A DNA stretch of 34,845 nucleotides from an uncultured Bacilli bacterium (GTDB lineage: Bacteria; Bacillota_I; Bacilli_A; RF39; UBA660), in the NCBI GenBank assembly GCA_947632275.1, contig CANROR010000003.1, positions 1-34,845 of the forward strand, read 5' to 3'. A model generated the notes under the pieces. It was not told where the DNA came from. It saw only the letters and a list, made by a program, of their open reading frames with translations, and searched no databases. Made by a program: the position numbers and the translations under genes. Numbering within the stretch: the stretch's first letter is position 1; each line of letters begins with the position of its first letter. Below are positions 15,516 to 22,793 of this stretch, piece after piece.

Positions 15516-16784
15516 ATGAAAGAATATATGCCAAGAATTATTGATAAAATTTTAAAAAATAAATTAGAATATATGGGAGCTGTGGTAATCGAAGGACCTA
15601 AATGGTGTGGCAAGTCTACTACTGCTAAAAATATTGCTAAAAGTTTAATAGAACTACAAGATCCTGATAATAAAATTCAGTATGATAATATTAATGCTAC
15701 AAAGCCTTCTTTATTTTTAGAAGGAGAAAAACCTCGGTTATTAGATGAATGGCAAATGTATCCTGTTATTTGGGATTCGATTAGAACCGATGTAGATAGA
15801 ACAGGATTAAAAGGCCAATATATTCTTACAGGATCAACTAATATGTTAAATATTAATCATAAAACGATGCACAGTGGCACAGGAAGAATTGCTAAACTTA
15901 CGATGCGACCAATGTCACTATATGAATCTGGTGATTCTAATGGAAAAGTTTCCTTAGAAGATATCATTAATGGTAAAGATATATCTGGCGTATCGAATTT
16001 AGAATTAGAGGATATTATAAATGTTATAATTCGCGGTGGTTGGCCAGAATCTATTAATATTCCCGGGGATAATAAATATAAAATTGTTCGCGACTACGTA
16101 TATAGCTTATATAATGAAGAGGTAAGAAAAATTGATGGCGTTGAAAGAGATAAAATAAAAATGGAAGCTTTACTTAAAAGTCTTAGTCGAAACATTTCAA
16201 CTTCCGTTAGTAAATCAACTATAGCTAGTGATGTTGCCAATGTCTTTTCTAAAGAAGTATCTATGCCCACGGTAAATGATTATTTAATTACCTTAGAAAA
16301 ACTATTTGTTTTAGAATATGTTCCAGCAACTAATTTAAATTTGCGATCTTCTATTCAATTAAGAACTAGTCCCAAACTAGAATTAGTTGATCCTTCAATT
16401 GCTATTGCGGCTTTAGGCTTAAATAGAAATGATTTAATAAATGATTTAAATTTCATGGGCTTTATTTTTGAAAATTTATGTTATCGTGATTTAAAAATAT
16501 ACGCAGAGGCAATAGATGCTAATTTATTTTATTATCGTGATAATAAAGATTTTGAAGTTGATTTTATCCTTAAAACGGCTAATGATAAATGGGGGGCTAT
16601 TGAAGTTAAATTAGGAGCTAAGCAAATTGATGAAGCTGCCGAAACTCTTAAAAAATTTAAAACTAAAGTAGATTTAAAGAAAAGTGGAGAACCAGCATTT
16701 TTAATGGTTTTAACCGGTTCTAGTTTATCCTATGTAAGAGAAGATGGGGTTTATGTTGTATCAATTGGCAATTTAAAAAATTAA
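15516..16784 (+). CDS. AAA_14/DUF4143 ATPase
   Basis: A 422-residue protein with an N-terminal AAA-type ATPase: Walker A GPKWCGKST with K33, Walker B RLLDEWQ with D77 and E78, and sensor-like YILTGSTN. The middle part (RPMSLYESGDS, IRGGWPE) is typical of the family. The C-terminal DUF4143 has FEVDFIL and AIEVKLG, the spaced acidic and E-x-K residues of a PD-(D/E)xK nuclease-like fold. The biological role of these common genes is unknown; they are patchily distributed and often in variable regions. It is a single-gene unit with its own promoter, upstream repeat array and terminator, placed between two copies of a 53-base repeat. Family identity is firm; function is not known. Confidence 0.88.
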   Translation: MKEYMPRIIDKILKNKLEYMGAVVIEGPKWCGKSTTAKNIAKSLIELQDPDNKIQYDNINATKPSLFLEGEKPRLLDEWQMYPVIWDSIRTDVDRTGLKGQYILTGSTNMLNINHKTMHSGTGRIAKLTMRPMSLYESGDSNGKVSLEDIINGKDISGVSNLELEDIINVIIRGGWPESINIPGDNKYKIVRDYVYSLYNEEVRKIDGVERDKIKMEALLKSLSRNISTSVSKSTIASDVANVFSKEVSMPTVNDYLITLEKLFVLEYVPATNLNLRSSIQLRTSPKLELVDPSIAIAALGLNRNDLINDLNFMGFIFENLCYRDLKIYAEAIDANLFYYRDNKDFEVDFILKTANDKWGAIEVKLGAKQIDEAAETLKKFKTKVDLKKSGEPAFLMVLTGSSLSYVREDGVYVVSIGNLKN

Positions 16785-16792
16785 GATAATCA

Positions 16793-16845
16793 ATCGTAAT
16801 AAATTGCCAAAATATTGAAAAAATTACGCTGTGGCGTAATTTTTT
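16793..16845 (+). repeat. 53-base direct repeat, right copy, with terminator
   Basis: Starts nine bases after the ATPase stop. Same sequence as 15335-15387 apart from three bases; two of the three changes are next to each other in the hairpin tip, turning a near-closed palindrome into a stem with a TGTG loop. Confidence 0.9.
16818..16845. terminator. Terminator between the ATPase gene and the CotH remnant
   Basis: AAAAAATTACGC (16818-16829) and its complement (16834-16845) with a TGTG loop. A and T runs on both sides make it suitable for both converging genes. Confidence 0.85.
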
Positions 16846-16853
16846 GCGGTTTA

Positions 16854-17289
16854 TTAATCTTTTTTTGCTTTATTTTGTTCTGAATTTTTTCTACGATATT
16901 TAACAATAATTAGGGAAGATGCTAATAAAATAATAGCAATGCACCCTAAAATATAATATCCATTATAATTTTTAGGAGGATAAAAACTATTCATTAATTC
17001 ATCAACTACTGGTGTTCTTTGCGTTAAAAATTCTTTTATTTGATTTAAATCGTGGCCAGGAATTGTTCCCCAACGATCTTGTTCTTTGGTAAATACTTCT
17101 TGAGGAATTTGATTTTCAAAATTATTAAATTCTTGCATAACATAATCAACATTTAGAAATTCTTTCTTTCATCTTTTTGGCTAGCCATATTGGATAAGTT
17201 ACCATTTAAATATAGCTTTGGCAATTCATTGGCTTTAACCATTGGAATACTTAAAACTAAAATTATAAAATAACAAATTTATTCATCAT
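16854..17289 (-). pseudogene. Decayed CotH-like secreted/membrane protein gene
   Basis: Reading the minus strand from the ATG at 17289: M-M-N-K-F-V, then one base appears lost in a T-run (about 17270), after which another frame gives a signal-peptide core FIILVLSIPMVKA and ELPKLYLNGNLSNMASQKDER. This opening (LPxxYLxGxLSNM) is typical of CotH-type spore-coat kinase proteins. A second shift near 17165 leads into a 94-residue open frame (ATG at 17135-17137) with QDRWGTIPGHDLNQIKEFL, resembling the RWG...I..F...R end of CotH domains, then a membrane helix and a basic tail. The whole catalytic middle is missing. The parts visible are thus a start and an end joined by a large deletion. The 94-residue frame alone could still be expressed, but I see no ribosome site for it. 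Confidence 0.6.
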
Positions 17290-17385
17290 TACATCTTATT
17301 CTTTGTTCAATTATATAATTGAGTGATAAAAGTCAAAATTTTAAATTGTTAAAAACTTAATATCTAAAAAATTTGATAAAAAAAC

Positions 17386-17414
17386 TTGAAAATATATATA
17401 TATATATATATAAT
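17386..17414 (+). promoter_or_regulatory. Promoter with (AT)n spacer before the VTC-DUF4956-CotH operon
   Basis: TTGAAA (17386-17391), exactly 17 bases, TATAAT (17409-17414). The whole spacer is alternating AT, so gain or loss of one repeat unit would change the spacer to 19 or 15. Transcription should start near 17421, with AGGAG before the ATG at 17464. Confidence 0.75.
17392..17412 (+). repeat. (AT)10 dinucleotide tract
   Basis: Twenty-one bases of uninterrupted alternating A and T, forming the promoter spacer and running into the -10 hexamer. Confidence 0.95.
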
Positions 17415-17463
17415 TAGGGGGATAGGGGGAAAATCAATTTTTTAAAAATATGTAGGAGAAATT

Positions 17464-18168
17464 ATGAAAACGTTATCAGTTTATCGAACAGAAAATAAGT
17501 ATATTATAAATTCTATTCAAATGCAAAATATAAAAGCTAAATTGGATAAAATCTTAAAAAGAGATTTTCATTCCCAAAATGGTAGTTATATGGTTAGAAG
17601 TTTATATTTTGATTCAATTAATAATATTGATTTTCAAACTAAATTAGCCGGCACGGAAATACGAAAAAAAATTAGAATAAGAACATATGATACGCATGCT
17701 AATAAATGCAAATTAGAAATGAAAGCTAAAAATGGTGATAATCAACATAAAATTAGCTTATGGATTACGAAAGACGATACTTACCAATTAATAAATCGAA
17801 AATTTGATGTTTTAAAAAAATATTTTAATACAAATGAAGCAGCAATAGATATTTACTTAACAATGAGATTAGGTTGCTACATACCGGTTGTAATGGTGGA
17901 ATATGAACGGATTGCGTATACTTATCCTATTAATAATGCGAGAATTACATTTGATTTTAATATAAAAAGTTCTGAAAGTAATTTTGATTTATTTGATTCT
18001 AATATTTTATACAATAATATAATGTTAGAAAATATAGTTTTGGAAGTTAAATATAATGGTAAAAGTATTAGTTTTATAAATAACATTTTAAATAAGTTTA
18101 AAATTGTAAAAACATCAATAAGTAAATATTGTTTAAGTCGATATATATTTTATGATTTTAATTTTTAG
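17464..18168 (+). CDS. VTC-domain (polyphosphate polymerase-like) protein
   Basis: A 234-residue cytoplasmic protein of the VTC/triphosphate tunnel fold. The basic and acidic tunnel residues appear in the expected order: RTENKYII near the start, VRSLYFDS, IRKKIRIRTYD, CKLEMKAK, VMVEYERIAY and IVLEVKYNG near the end. In yeast Vtc4 this domain makes polyphosphate from ATP; for the bacterial proteins the activity is mostly untested. It is first in a tight operon with DUF4956 (10-base gap, AGGAGG) and CotH, a grouping seen in many Gram-positive genomes. The ATG follows AGGAG by six bases. It is controlled by the (AT)n promoter. Confidence 0.85.
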   Translation: MKTLSVYRTENKYIINSIQMQNIKAKLDKILKRDFHSQNGSYMVRSLYFDSINNIDFQTKLAGTEIRKKIRIRTYDTHANKCKLEMKAKNGDNQHKISLWITKDDTYQLINRKFDVLKKYFNTNEAAIDIYLTMRLGCYIPVVMVEYERIAYTYPINNARITFDFNIKSSESNFDLFDSNILYNNIMLENIVLEVKYNGKSISFINNILNKFKIVKTSISKYCLSRYIFYDFNF

Positions 18169-18178
18169 GAGGTAAAAA

Positions 18179-18847
18179 ATGACAAAAGAAAAAATATTTA
18201 ATTACTTTTTAACAAATAATGCTAATTTAGGAGTAAAAATGATTGTTTTTACCATGTTAGCAGCATTAGTAATTGCTAGTATAATTTATGTAACTTATTA
18301 TAATACTCATAAAGGTGTTGCTTATAATAAAGGGTTTAATGCTTCATTAATAATTGTTTTATTAATTTCGGTTGTAATAATGCTAATGATAAGTAGCAAT
18401 ATTGTTATTTCTTTAGGGATGGTCGGAGCATTATCAATAGTTCGTTTTCGGACGGCAGTAAAGGATAGTAGAGATACAATTTTTATATTTTGGTCGATAA
18501 CTGAAGGTTTATGTGTTGGTTCTTTGAATTTTAAATTAGCTTTTATAACGACGTTATTTATTTCCATAATTTTATTAATTCTTACTAATTTGCCAAAATT
18601 AAATTGTAAATATTTACTTGTAATTACGGGAAATAATATTGATAATTTGGCAATCGAAAAAATCTTAAATACGTATTCAACACATAATAAGATAAGATCA
18701 AATAATAAGAATGAAGAAAGTCAAGAAATAATATATGAAATAAGAACTAAAAAAGAATTAGATGCTAATATAGTAAACGAATTAGTAAAAACAAAAGGAA
18801 TTGAAACTGTAAATTATGTTATTGAATCTAGCGAAACAGTTGGTTAA
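18179..18847 (+). CDS. DUF4956 membrane protein
   Basis: A 222-residue protein with about four membrane helices in the first 140 residues and a soluble alpha/beta C-terminal domain of about 80 residues. The family signature GALSIVRFRTAVKDSRD followed by IFIFWSITEGLC is present at about 82-110. The function is unknown; it regularly lies between VTC-domain and CotH genes, so a partner role, for example channel or scaffold for the VTC protein, is an inference. AGGAGG precedes the ATG. Only two bases separate it from cotH. Confidence 0.85.
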   Translation: MTKEKIFNYFLTNNANLGVKMIVFTMLAALVIASIIYVTYYNTHKGVAYNKGFNASLIIVLLISVVIMLMISSNIVISLGMVGALSIVRFRTAVKDSRDTIFIFWSITEGLCVGSLNFKLAFITTLFISIILLILTNLPKLNCKYLLVITGNNIDNLAIEKILNTYSTHNKIRSNNKNEESQEIIYEIRTKKELDANIVNELVKTKGIETVNYVIESSETVG

Positions 18848-18849
18848 TT

Positions 18850-21063
18850 ATGAAAACTAAATTTTTAAAATGGCAATTAGTTATTACAATTGGTATTTTT
18901 CTTATAGTAATATTTTCTTTTTATTATTTTGAAAATAAAAATTTAAAAGCATACCCGGATGATGTTTTATCGTTTAATATTAATAGTGGTTTTTATGATA
19001 AAGAAATTGATATCGAAATTAAAAAATCATTTTCTTTGCCATTTGGAACCAAATTATATTACACCTTAGATGGGAATGATCCCTCAAATGAAAGCAATTT
19101 ATATACAGGTAAAATTTCTTTATCCCTTGATGAAAAAAATTTAAAAGTTTATCCTTTAAAAGTTGTTGCATATTATAAAGGCAATTATAGTGAAATTTAT
19201 AATGAAACTTACATATTGGATAAAGAAATAAAAGAAAATGATATAACACTTATAAGTATTACCTCGGATGAAAAAAATTTATATGATTATGATAAAGGTA
19301 TTTTAGTTAAAGGAGCAAATGATAACTATTATCAACGAAGTGATGATTGGCTAAGGGATGCCCATATTGCCATTTTTAGTGAAAAAGGCGAAAATTTATT
19401 ATCCCAAAATATATTGTTGGGAGTATCAGGGGGAAGTAATTCTTCTGAAAATCCCAAATCATTTAAAATAAAGGCCATAAATGAGGAAAAATTAAATTTA
19501 AATTTTTATGATGAAGATTATAAAGCGTCTTTTTCCTTAATAAATAATTATAATAGTTTAAGATTAAGATCAGGATCTCAAGATTTAAAAACTGGAAATA
19601 TCCGTTCAGGAATAATTAGCCAACTTGCTAGTGATAGTAATTTTGACGGTGCTTCAATTTCTAAAAGAGCAGTAGTATTTCTTAACGGTGAGTTTTATGG
19701 TATTCACGATATAGAACAAAATTATTCAAATTCTTTTTTAGCTAAAAAATATTCTTTACCAAATTCTGATTTAATTGAAAAATATAAGGGTAAGGATATT
19801 ACAACGACAGTTGACGCTAAAATAATTCAATATTTTTATCAAGATTTAAATATGGAACAAAATCGACAAGAATTAGAAAAATATGTGGATATGGATAGTT
19901 ATTTATTTTATTATGCTATTGAAATTTTAGCTAATAATATTGATTGGCCAAATAATAATTTTGAAATATGGCGTTACACCGGTGAGTACAATCCAAATAA
20001 TAAATATACGGACGGAAGATATAGATTTTTAATTTATGATGTTGATGCCATTTTTTCTGGAGATATCCATATTGGCGATTTAGGGGATGATTATCGTGAT
20101 GTATTAATGTTAATTATGAATAATATGTACAATCAACAAAATACATCATTTGTTCAAGTAATGAAATCAACTTATTATCGAAATAAATTTGTTAGAATTG
20201 TAGAAGATTTATTAAATACATCTTTTTCTAGAGAAAATATGCTAAAAATTGCTGATGAAGAAGCTAATAAAATTAATAAAGCAGTTTCAACTTATTACAC
20301 GAAAGAAGAAAAAAATAATTTTTTATATCATGTTGAGTATATAAAAGAAAATATGGAAAATCGGAAAAAAGAAATTGAAAATGACTTTAATCAATTATTT
20401 GCTTTAAAAGAAAAACATAAAATAAATATTGCTTCTACCACTGGGATGAAAATTTATTGGAATAATGTGGAATTATTGCAAAATGAACAATATGAAAATG
20501 AATATTATACCGATATTAAATTGGATTTTCATTACGAAGAATACCCAGGGTATAAATTTCAATATTGGCTTGTAAATGGTAAAAAAATATATGATAAAGA
20601 TTTAATTATTGACAACAATTATAAAAATAAAAATGTGGAAATTAAAATTGTAACGGAATATGTACCAGATATAAATCATTTAATAATTAGTGAAATTTAT
20701 TCTAATGGAAGCTATGATTGGATAAAAATTACTAATACGGGAAAAAATGAGATTAATTTAAAAAATTATTTTCTTTCGGATAATATAAATAAATTAGATA
20801 AATATCGGTTACCAGATGTAATTTTAAAAAGTAATCAAAGTATAATTATAAATGGTAGCAAAAATTATTATGCGTTAGGAGATTATATTTCAAATTTTAA
20901 TTTAAAAGAATATGAATATCTTTATTTGACTTATAATGATCAAATATGCGATAGTTTACAAGTGCCAAGAACATCAAGTATCGAAACATATGGTCGAGTT
21001 GATAATAGTAATACTTTTAAATTTTTCATAAATTATAATAATTTACGAAAAAATAATACGTAA
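18850..21063 (+). CDS. CotH kinase-family surface protein with LTD domain
   Basis: A 737-residue extracytoplasmic protein. An N-terminal hydrophobic helix (about 9-27) is a signal or anchor. Next, about 40-125, is a chitobiase-like beta domain with TKLYYTLDGNDPS. The CotH protein-kinase-like domain covers about 130-500: SGGSNSSENPKSFKIK, RLRSGSQD, VVFLNGEFYGIHDIEQNY and FLIYDVDAIFSGD, with Asp at the place used for metal binding. The region near 620-720 (HLIISEIYSNGSYDWIKITN, LSD) is a lamin-tail-like domain. B. subtilis CotH phosphorylates spore coat proteins; in this operon a vegetative surface role is equally possible. No ribosome site precedes the ATG, so it is probably translated by coupling to the DUF4956 gene. 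End of the operon. Confidence 0.88.
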   Translation: MKTKFLKWQLVITIGIFLIVIFSFYYFENKNLKAYPDDVLSFNINSGFYDKEIDIEIKKSFSLPFGTKLYYTLDGNDPSNESNLYTGKISLSLDEKNLKVYPLKVVAYYKGNYSEIYNETYILDKEIKENDITLISITSDEKNLYDYDKGILVKGANDNYYQRSDDWLRDAHIAIFSEKGENLLSQNILLGVSGGSNSSENPKSFKIKAINEEKLNLNFYDEDYKASFSLINNYNSLRLRSGSQDLKTGNIRSGIISQLASDSNFDGASISKRAVVFLNGEFYGIHDIEQNYSNSFLAKKYSLPNSDLIEKYKGKDITTTVDAKIIQYFYQDLNMEQNRQELEKYVDMDSYLFYYAIEILANNIDWPNNNFEIWRYTGEYNPNNKYTDGRYRFLIYDVDAIFSGDIHIGDLGDDYRDVLMLIMNNMYNQQNTSFVQVMKSTYYRNKFVRIVEDLLNTSFSRENMLKIADEEANKINKAVSTYYTKEEKNNFLYHVEYIKENMENRKKEIENDFNQLFALKEKHKINIASTTGMKIYWNNVELLQNEQYENEYYTDIKLDFHYEEYPGYKFQYWLVNGKKIYDKDLIIDNNYKNKNVEIKIVTEYVPDINHLIISEIYSNGSYDWIKITNTGKNEINLKNYFLSDNINKLDKYRLPDVILKSNQSIIINGSKNYYALGDYISNFNLKEYEYLYLTYNDQICDSLQVPRTSSIETYGRVDNSNTFKFFINYNNLRKNNT

Positions 21064-21086
21064 TTAAACAAAATAATTCGCTAAAT

Positions 21087-21115
21087 TTGCATTTTTGGCA
21101 TATATATGCTATAAT
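21087..21115 (+). promoter_or_regulatory. Promoter of the beta-helix acetyltransferase gene
   Basis: TTGCAT (21087-21092), 17 bases, TATAAT (21110-21115) with TGC directly before it (extended -10). A short alternating A/T stretch of seven bases lies in the spacer, far shorter than in the two (AT)n promoters. Confidence 0.8.
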
Positions 21116-21158
21116 TAAGACACATCAGGGGAAATTACTAATTTAGAAGGGGGAAATT

Positions 21159-21881
21159 ATGGAAAATATTATTAAAGGAAAAAATGTAATTGTTCATCCT
21201 ACGGCAATTATTTATCCTAATGTCATTTTACATGATAACGTTTTTATAGGGCCATACTGTATTATTGGCGAACCAACTTCGGATTACTATAAAGATCCTG
21301 ATAATCATGTATTTAAAACGACGGAAATTGGGGAAAATTCAATTATTAGATCAAATAGTATAATTTATGAAGATGTGCATATTGGTAATAATTTTCAAAT
21401 GGGACATCATGCAACGATAAGAGAACAAACTGTTATTGGTGATAATTGTTCGCTTGGTACTTTAGGTGATATTCAAGGTAAAGCTAAAATTGGTAATTTT
21501 GTAAGAATGCATTCCAATAGTCATGTTGGTCAATTTACAACTATTAAAGATTATGTATGGATATTTCCATATTCTATCACGATTAATGATAAGTATCCAC
21601 CAATGGATAAGTTAGTTGGTTGTACGATTGAAGAATATGCGCTTATAACAACCGGTTCAATAATTATGCCGGGGGTAAAAGTTGGTAAAAATGCCCTGGT
21701 AGCGCCTGGTTGTGTAGTGACCAAAGATGTTAAAGATGAAATGGTAGTAATGGGCGTACCAGCCAAAGAAAAATGTTCGATAAGAGATATTCGGGATGAA
21801 GAAGGAAATCCAGTTTATCCTTGGAAAGATTATTTAAAAGAAGATCGCGGATATCCTTGGCAAAGAAAAAGAACTAAATAA
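21159..21881 (+). CDS. Left-handed beta-helix (hexapeptide) acyltransferase
   Basis: A 240-residue enzyme with about nine hexapeptide turns (pattern I-G-x-N-x-x-I: IYPNVILHDNVFIGPYC, VHIGNNFQMGHHATI, VIGDNCSLGTLGDI). H104-like His residues in MGHHATI and MHSNSHVGQ could serve as the catalytic base. The C-terminal tail carries GVPAKEK, usual in sugar N- or O-acetyltransferases. Since dTDP-3-amino sugar genes lie downstream, it may be the FdtC/QdtC-type step that acetylates the 3-amino group, but the ketoisomerase-GNAT fusion is a rival for that step. GAAGGGGG precedes the ATG; own promoter and terminator. Confidence 0.85.
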   Translation: MENIIKGKNVIVHPTAIIYPNVILHDNVFIGPYCIIGEPTSDYYKDPDNHVFKTTEIGENSIIRSNSIIYEDVHIGNNFQMGHHATIREQTVIGDNCSLGTLGDIQGKAKIGNFVRMHSNSHVGQFTTIKDYVWIFPYSITINDKYPPMDKLVGCTIEEYALITTGSIIMPGVKVGKNALVAPGCVVTKDVKDEMVVMGVPAKEKCSIRDIRDEEGNPVYPWKDYLKEDRGYPWQRKRTK

Positions 21882-21885
21882 AGTG

Positions 21886-21908
21886 AGGAACAGTATTTGT
21901 TCCTTTTT
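21886..21908 (+). terminator. Terminator of the acetyltransferase gene
   Basis: AGGAACA (21886-21892) and TGTTCCT (21898-21904) with a 5-base loop, followed by TTTTG. It ends right before the next promoter's -35. Confidence 0.75.
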
Positions 21909-21910
21909 GT

Positions 21911-21939
21911 TTGTTAAAAATTGAGAAATTTGTTATACT
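21911..21939 (+). promoter_or_regulatory. Promoter of the ABC exporter/glycosyltransferase operon
   Basis: TTGTTA (21911-21916), 17 bases, TATACT (21934-21939) with TGT before it. A second extended -10, TGT-TATAAT at 21962-21967, lies downstream without a good -35; either could be used. Confidence 0.65.
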
Positions 21940-21990
21940 AGTAATGCTAAAAATAATTTGTTATAATTAAAGTAGTTGAGGTGAATTAAT

Positions 21991-22785
21991 TTGAAAACAT
22001 TTATGAATAATATAATGTATAGTTTGCAAAAATATAAATTTTTGATGTCGCAATTAGTTAGTCGAGATTTTAAAGTTAAGTATAAAAGAAGCGTTTTAGG
22101 GATTGTTTGGAGTTTACTGTATCCGGTTTTAACTATGGCTGTTATGGCTTTAGTATTTACCAATATGTTTAAAATGAGTATGCCTGGCGTTAATTATTTG
22201 GTATATTTAATGAGTGGTTTGGTTCTATTTAACTATTTTAGTGAAGCATCAAATCTTGCTATGAGTAGTGTGGTAGGCAATTTTAGCTTACTTAATAAAG
22301 TTTATATTCCTAAATATATTTTTCCACTTTCTAAATGTCTATTTGTAGGAATTAACTTTTTGCTTACTTTAATTCCTTTATATGCAATTATTCTTTTAAC
22401 GGGAACTGGATTAAACTGGTATCATTTATTACTTCCATTTGCCTTTATTTGTTTATTTTTATTTACTTTAGGAATGGGTTTTATTTTATCGACGATTTCC
22501 GTATTTTTAAGAGATATGTTTTATATATATGGCGTTGTTTTAACTTTATGGACATATATGACACCAATTATGTATGATTTTGCCATGATTCCTACCCAAC
22601 TTCAATTTATTTTTAAATTAAATCCATTATTTTGGATTCTATATTTTGTTCGGGATATTATTATTTATCATCAAGTTCCGGGAATTAATGTTTGGATATA
22701 TTGTTTATTATTTGCTTTTGGCTTCCTTTTTATTGGAATGTTTGTATTTAAGAAAAATCAAGATAAATTTATTTATTATGTATAG
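21991..22785 (+). CDS. Polysaccharide/teichoic acid ABC exporter, permease
   Basis: A 264-residue ABC-2 membrane subunit of the TagG/RfbA-export type, with about six helices. The N-terminal LMSQLVSRDFKVKYKRSVLG followed by IVWSLLYPVLTMAVMALVFT is the family hallmark (amphipathic helix with DFKxKY and SxLGxxWS), and YPxxMT-like TYMTPIMYDF lies before the last helices. Start is TTG at 21991: GAGGTG is seven bases upstream, while the next ATG at 22003 is too far away. Its ATPase follows eight bases after the stop. Substrate is a lipid-linked wall polymer or polysaccharide; which one cannot be told. Confidence 0.92.
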   Translation: MKTFMNNIMYSLQKYKFLMSQLVSRDFKVKYKRSVLGIVWSLLYPVLTMAVMALVFTNMFKMSMPGVNYLVYLMSGLVLFNYFSEASNLAMSSVVGNFSLLNKVYIPKYIFPLSKCLFVGINFLLTLIPLYAIILLTGTGLNWYHLLLPFAFICLFLFTLGMGFILSTISVFLRDMFYIYGVVLTLWTYMTPIMYDFAMIPTQLQFIFKLNPLFWILYFVRDIIIYHQVPGINVWIYCLLFAFGFLFIGMFVFKKNQDKFIYYV

Positions 22786-22793
22786 GTGATAAA

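Noticed and set aside
15335..16845. Insertion sequence or integron around the ATPase gene
   Set aside because: No transposase, integrase or terminal inverted repeats; the flanking repeats are direct and include terminators.
17140..17385. tRNA or small RNA gene in the stretch before the VTC operon
   Set aside because: No cloverleaf or stable fold is visible; the stretch is the CotH remnant and AT-rich DNA.
19019..19249. Minus-strand open frame of 76 codons inside the CotH gene
   Set aside because: Composition is that of a reverse-strand shadow; no ribosome site and no recognisable domain.
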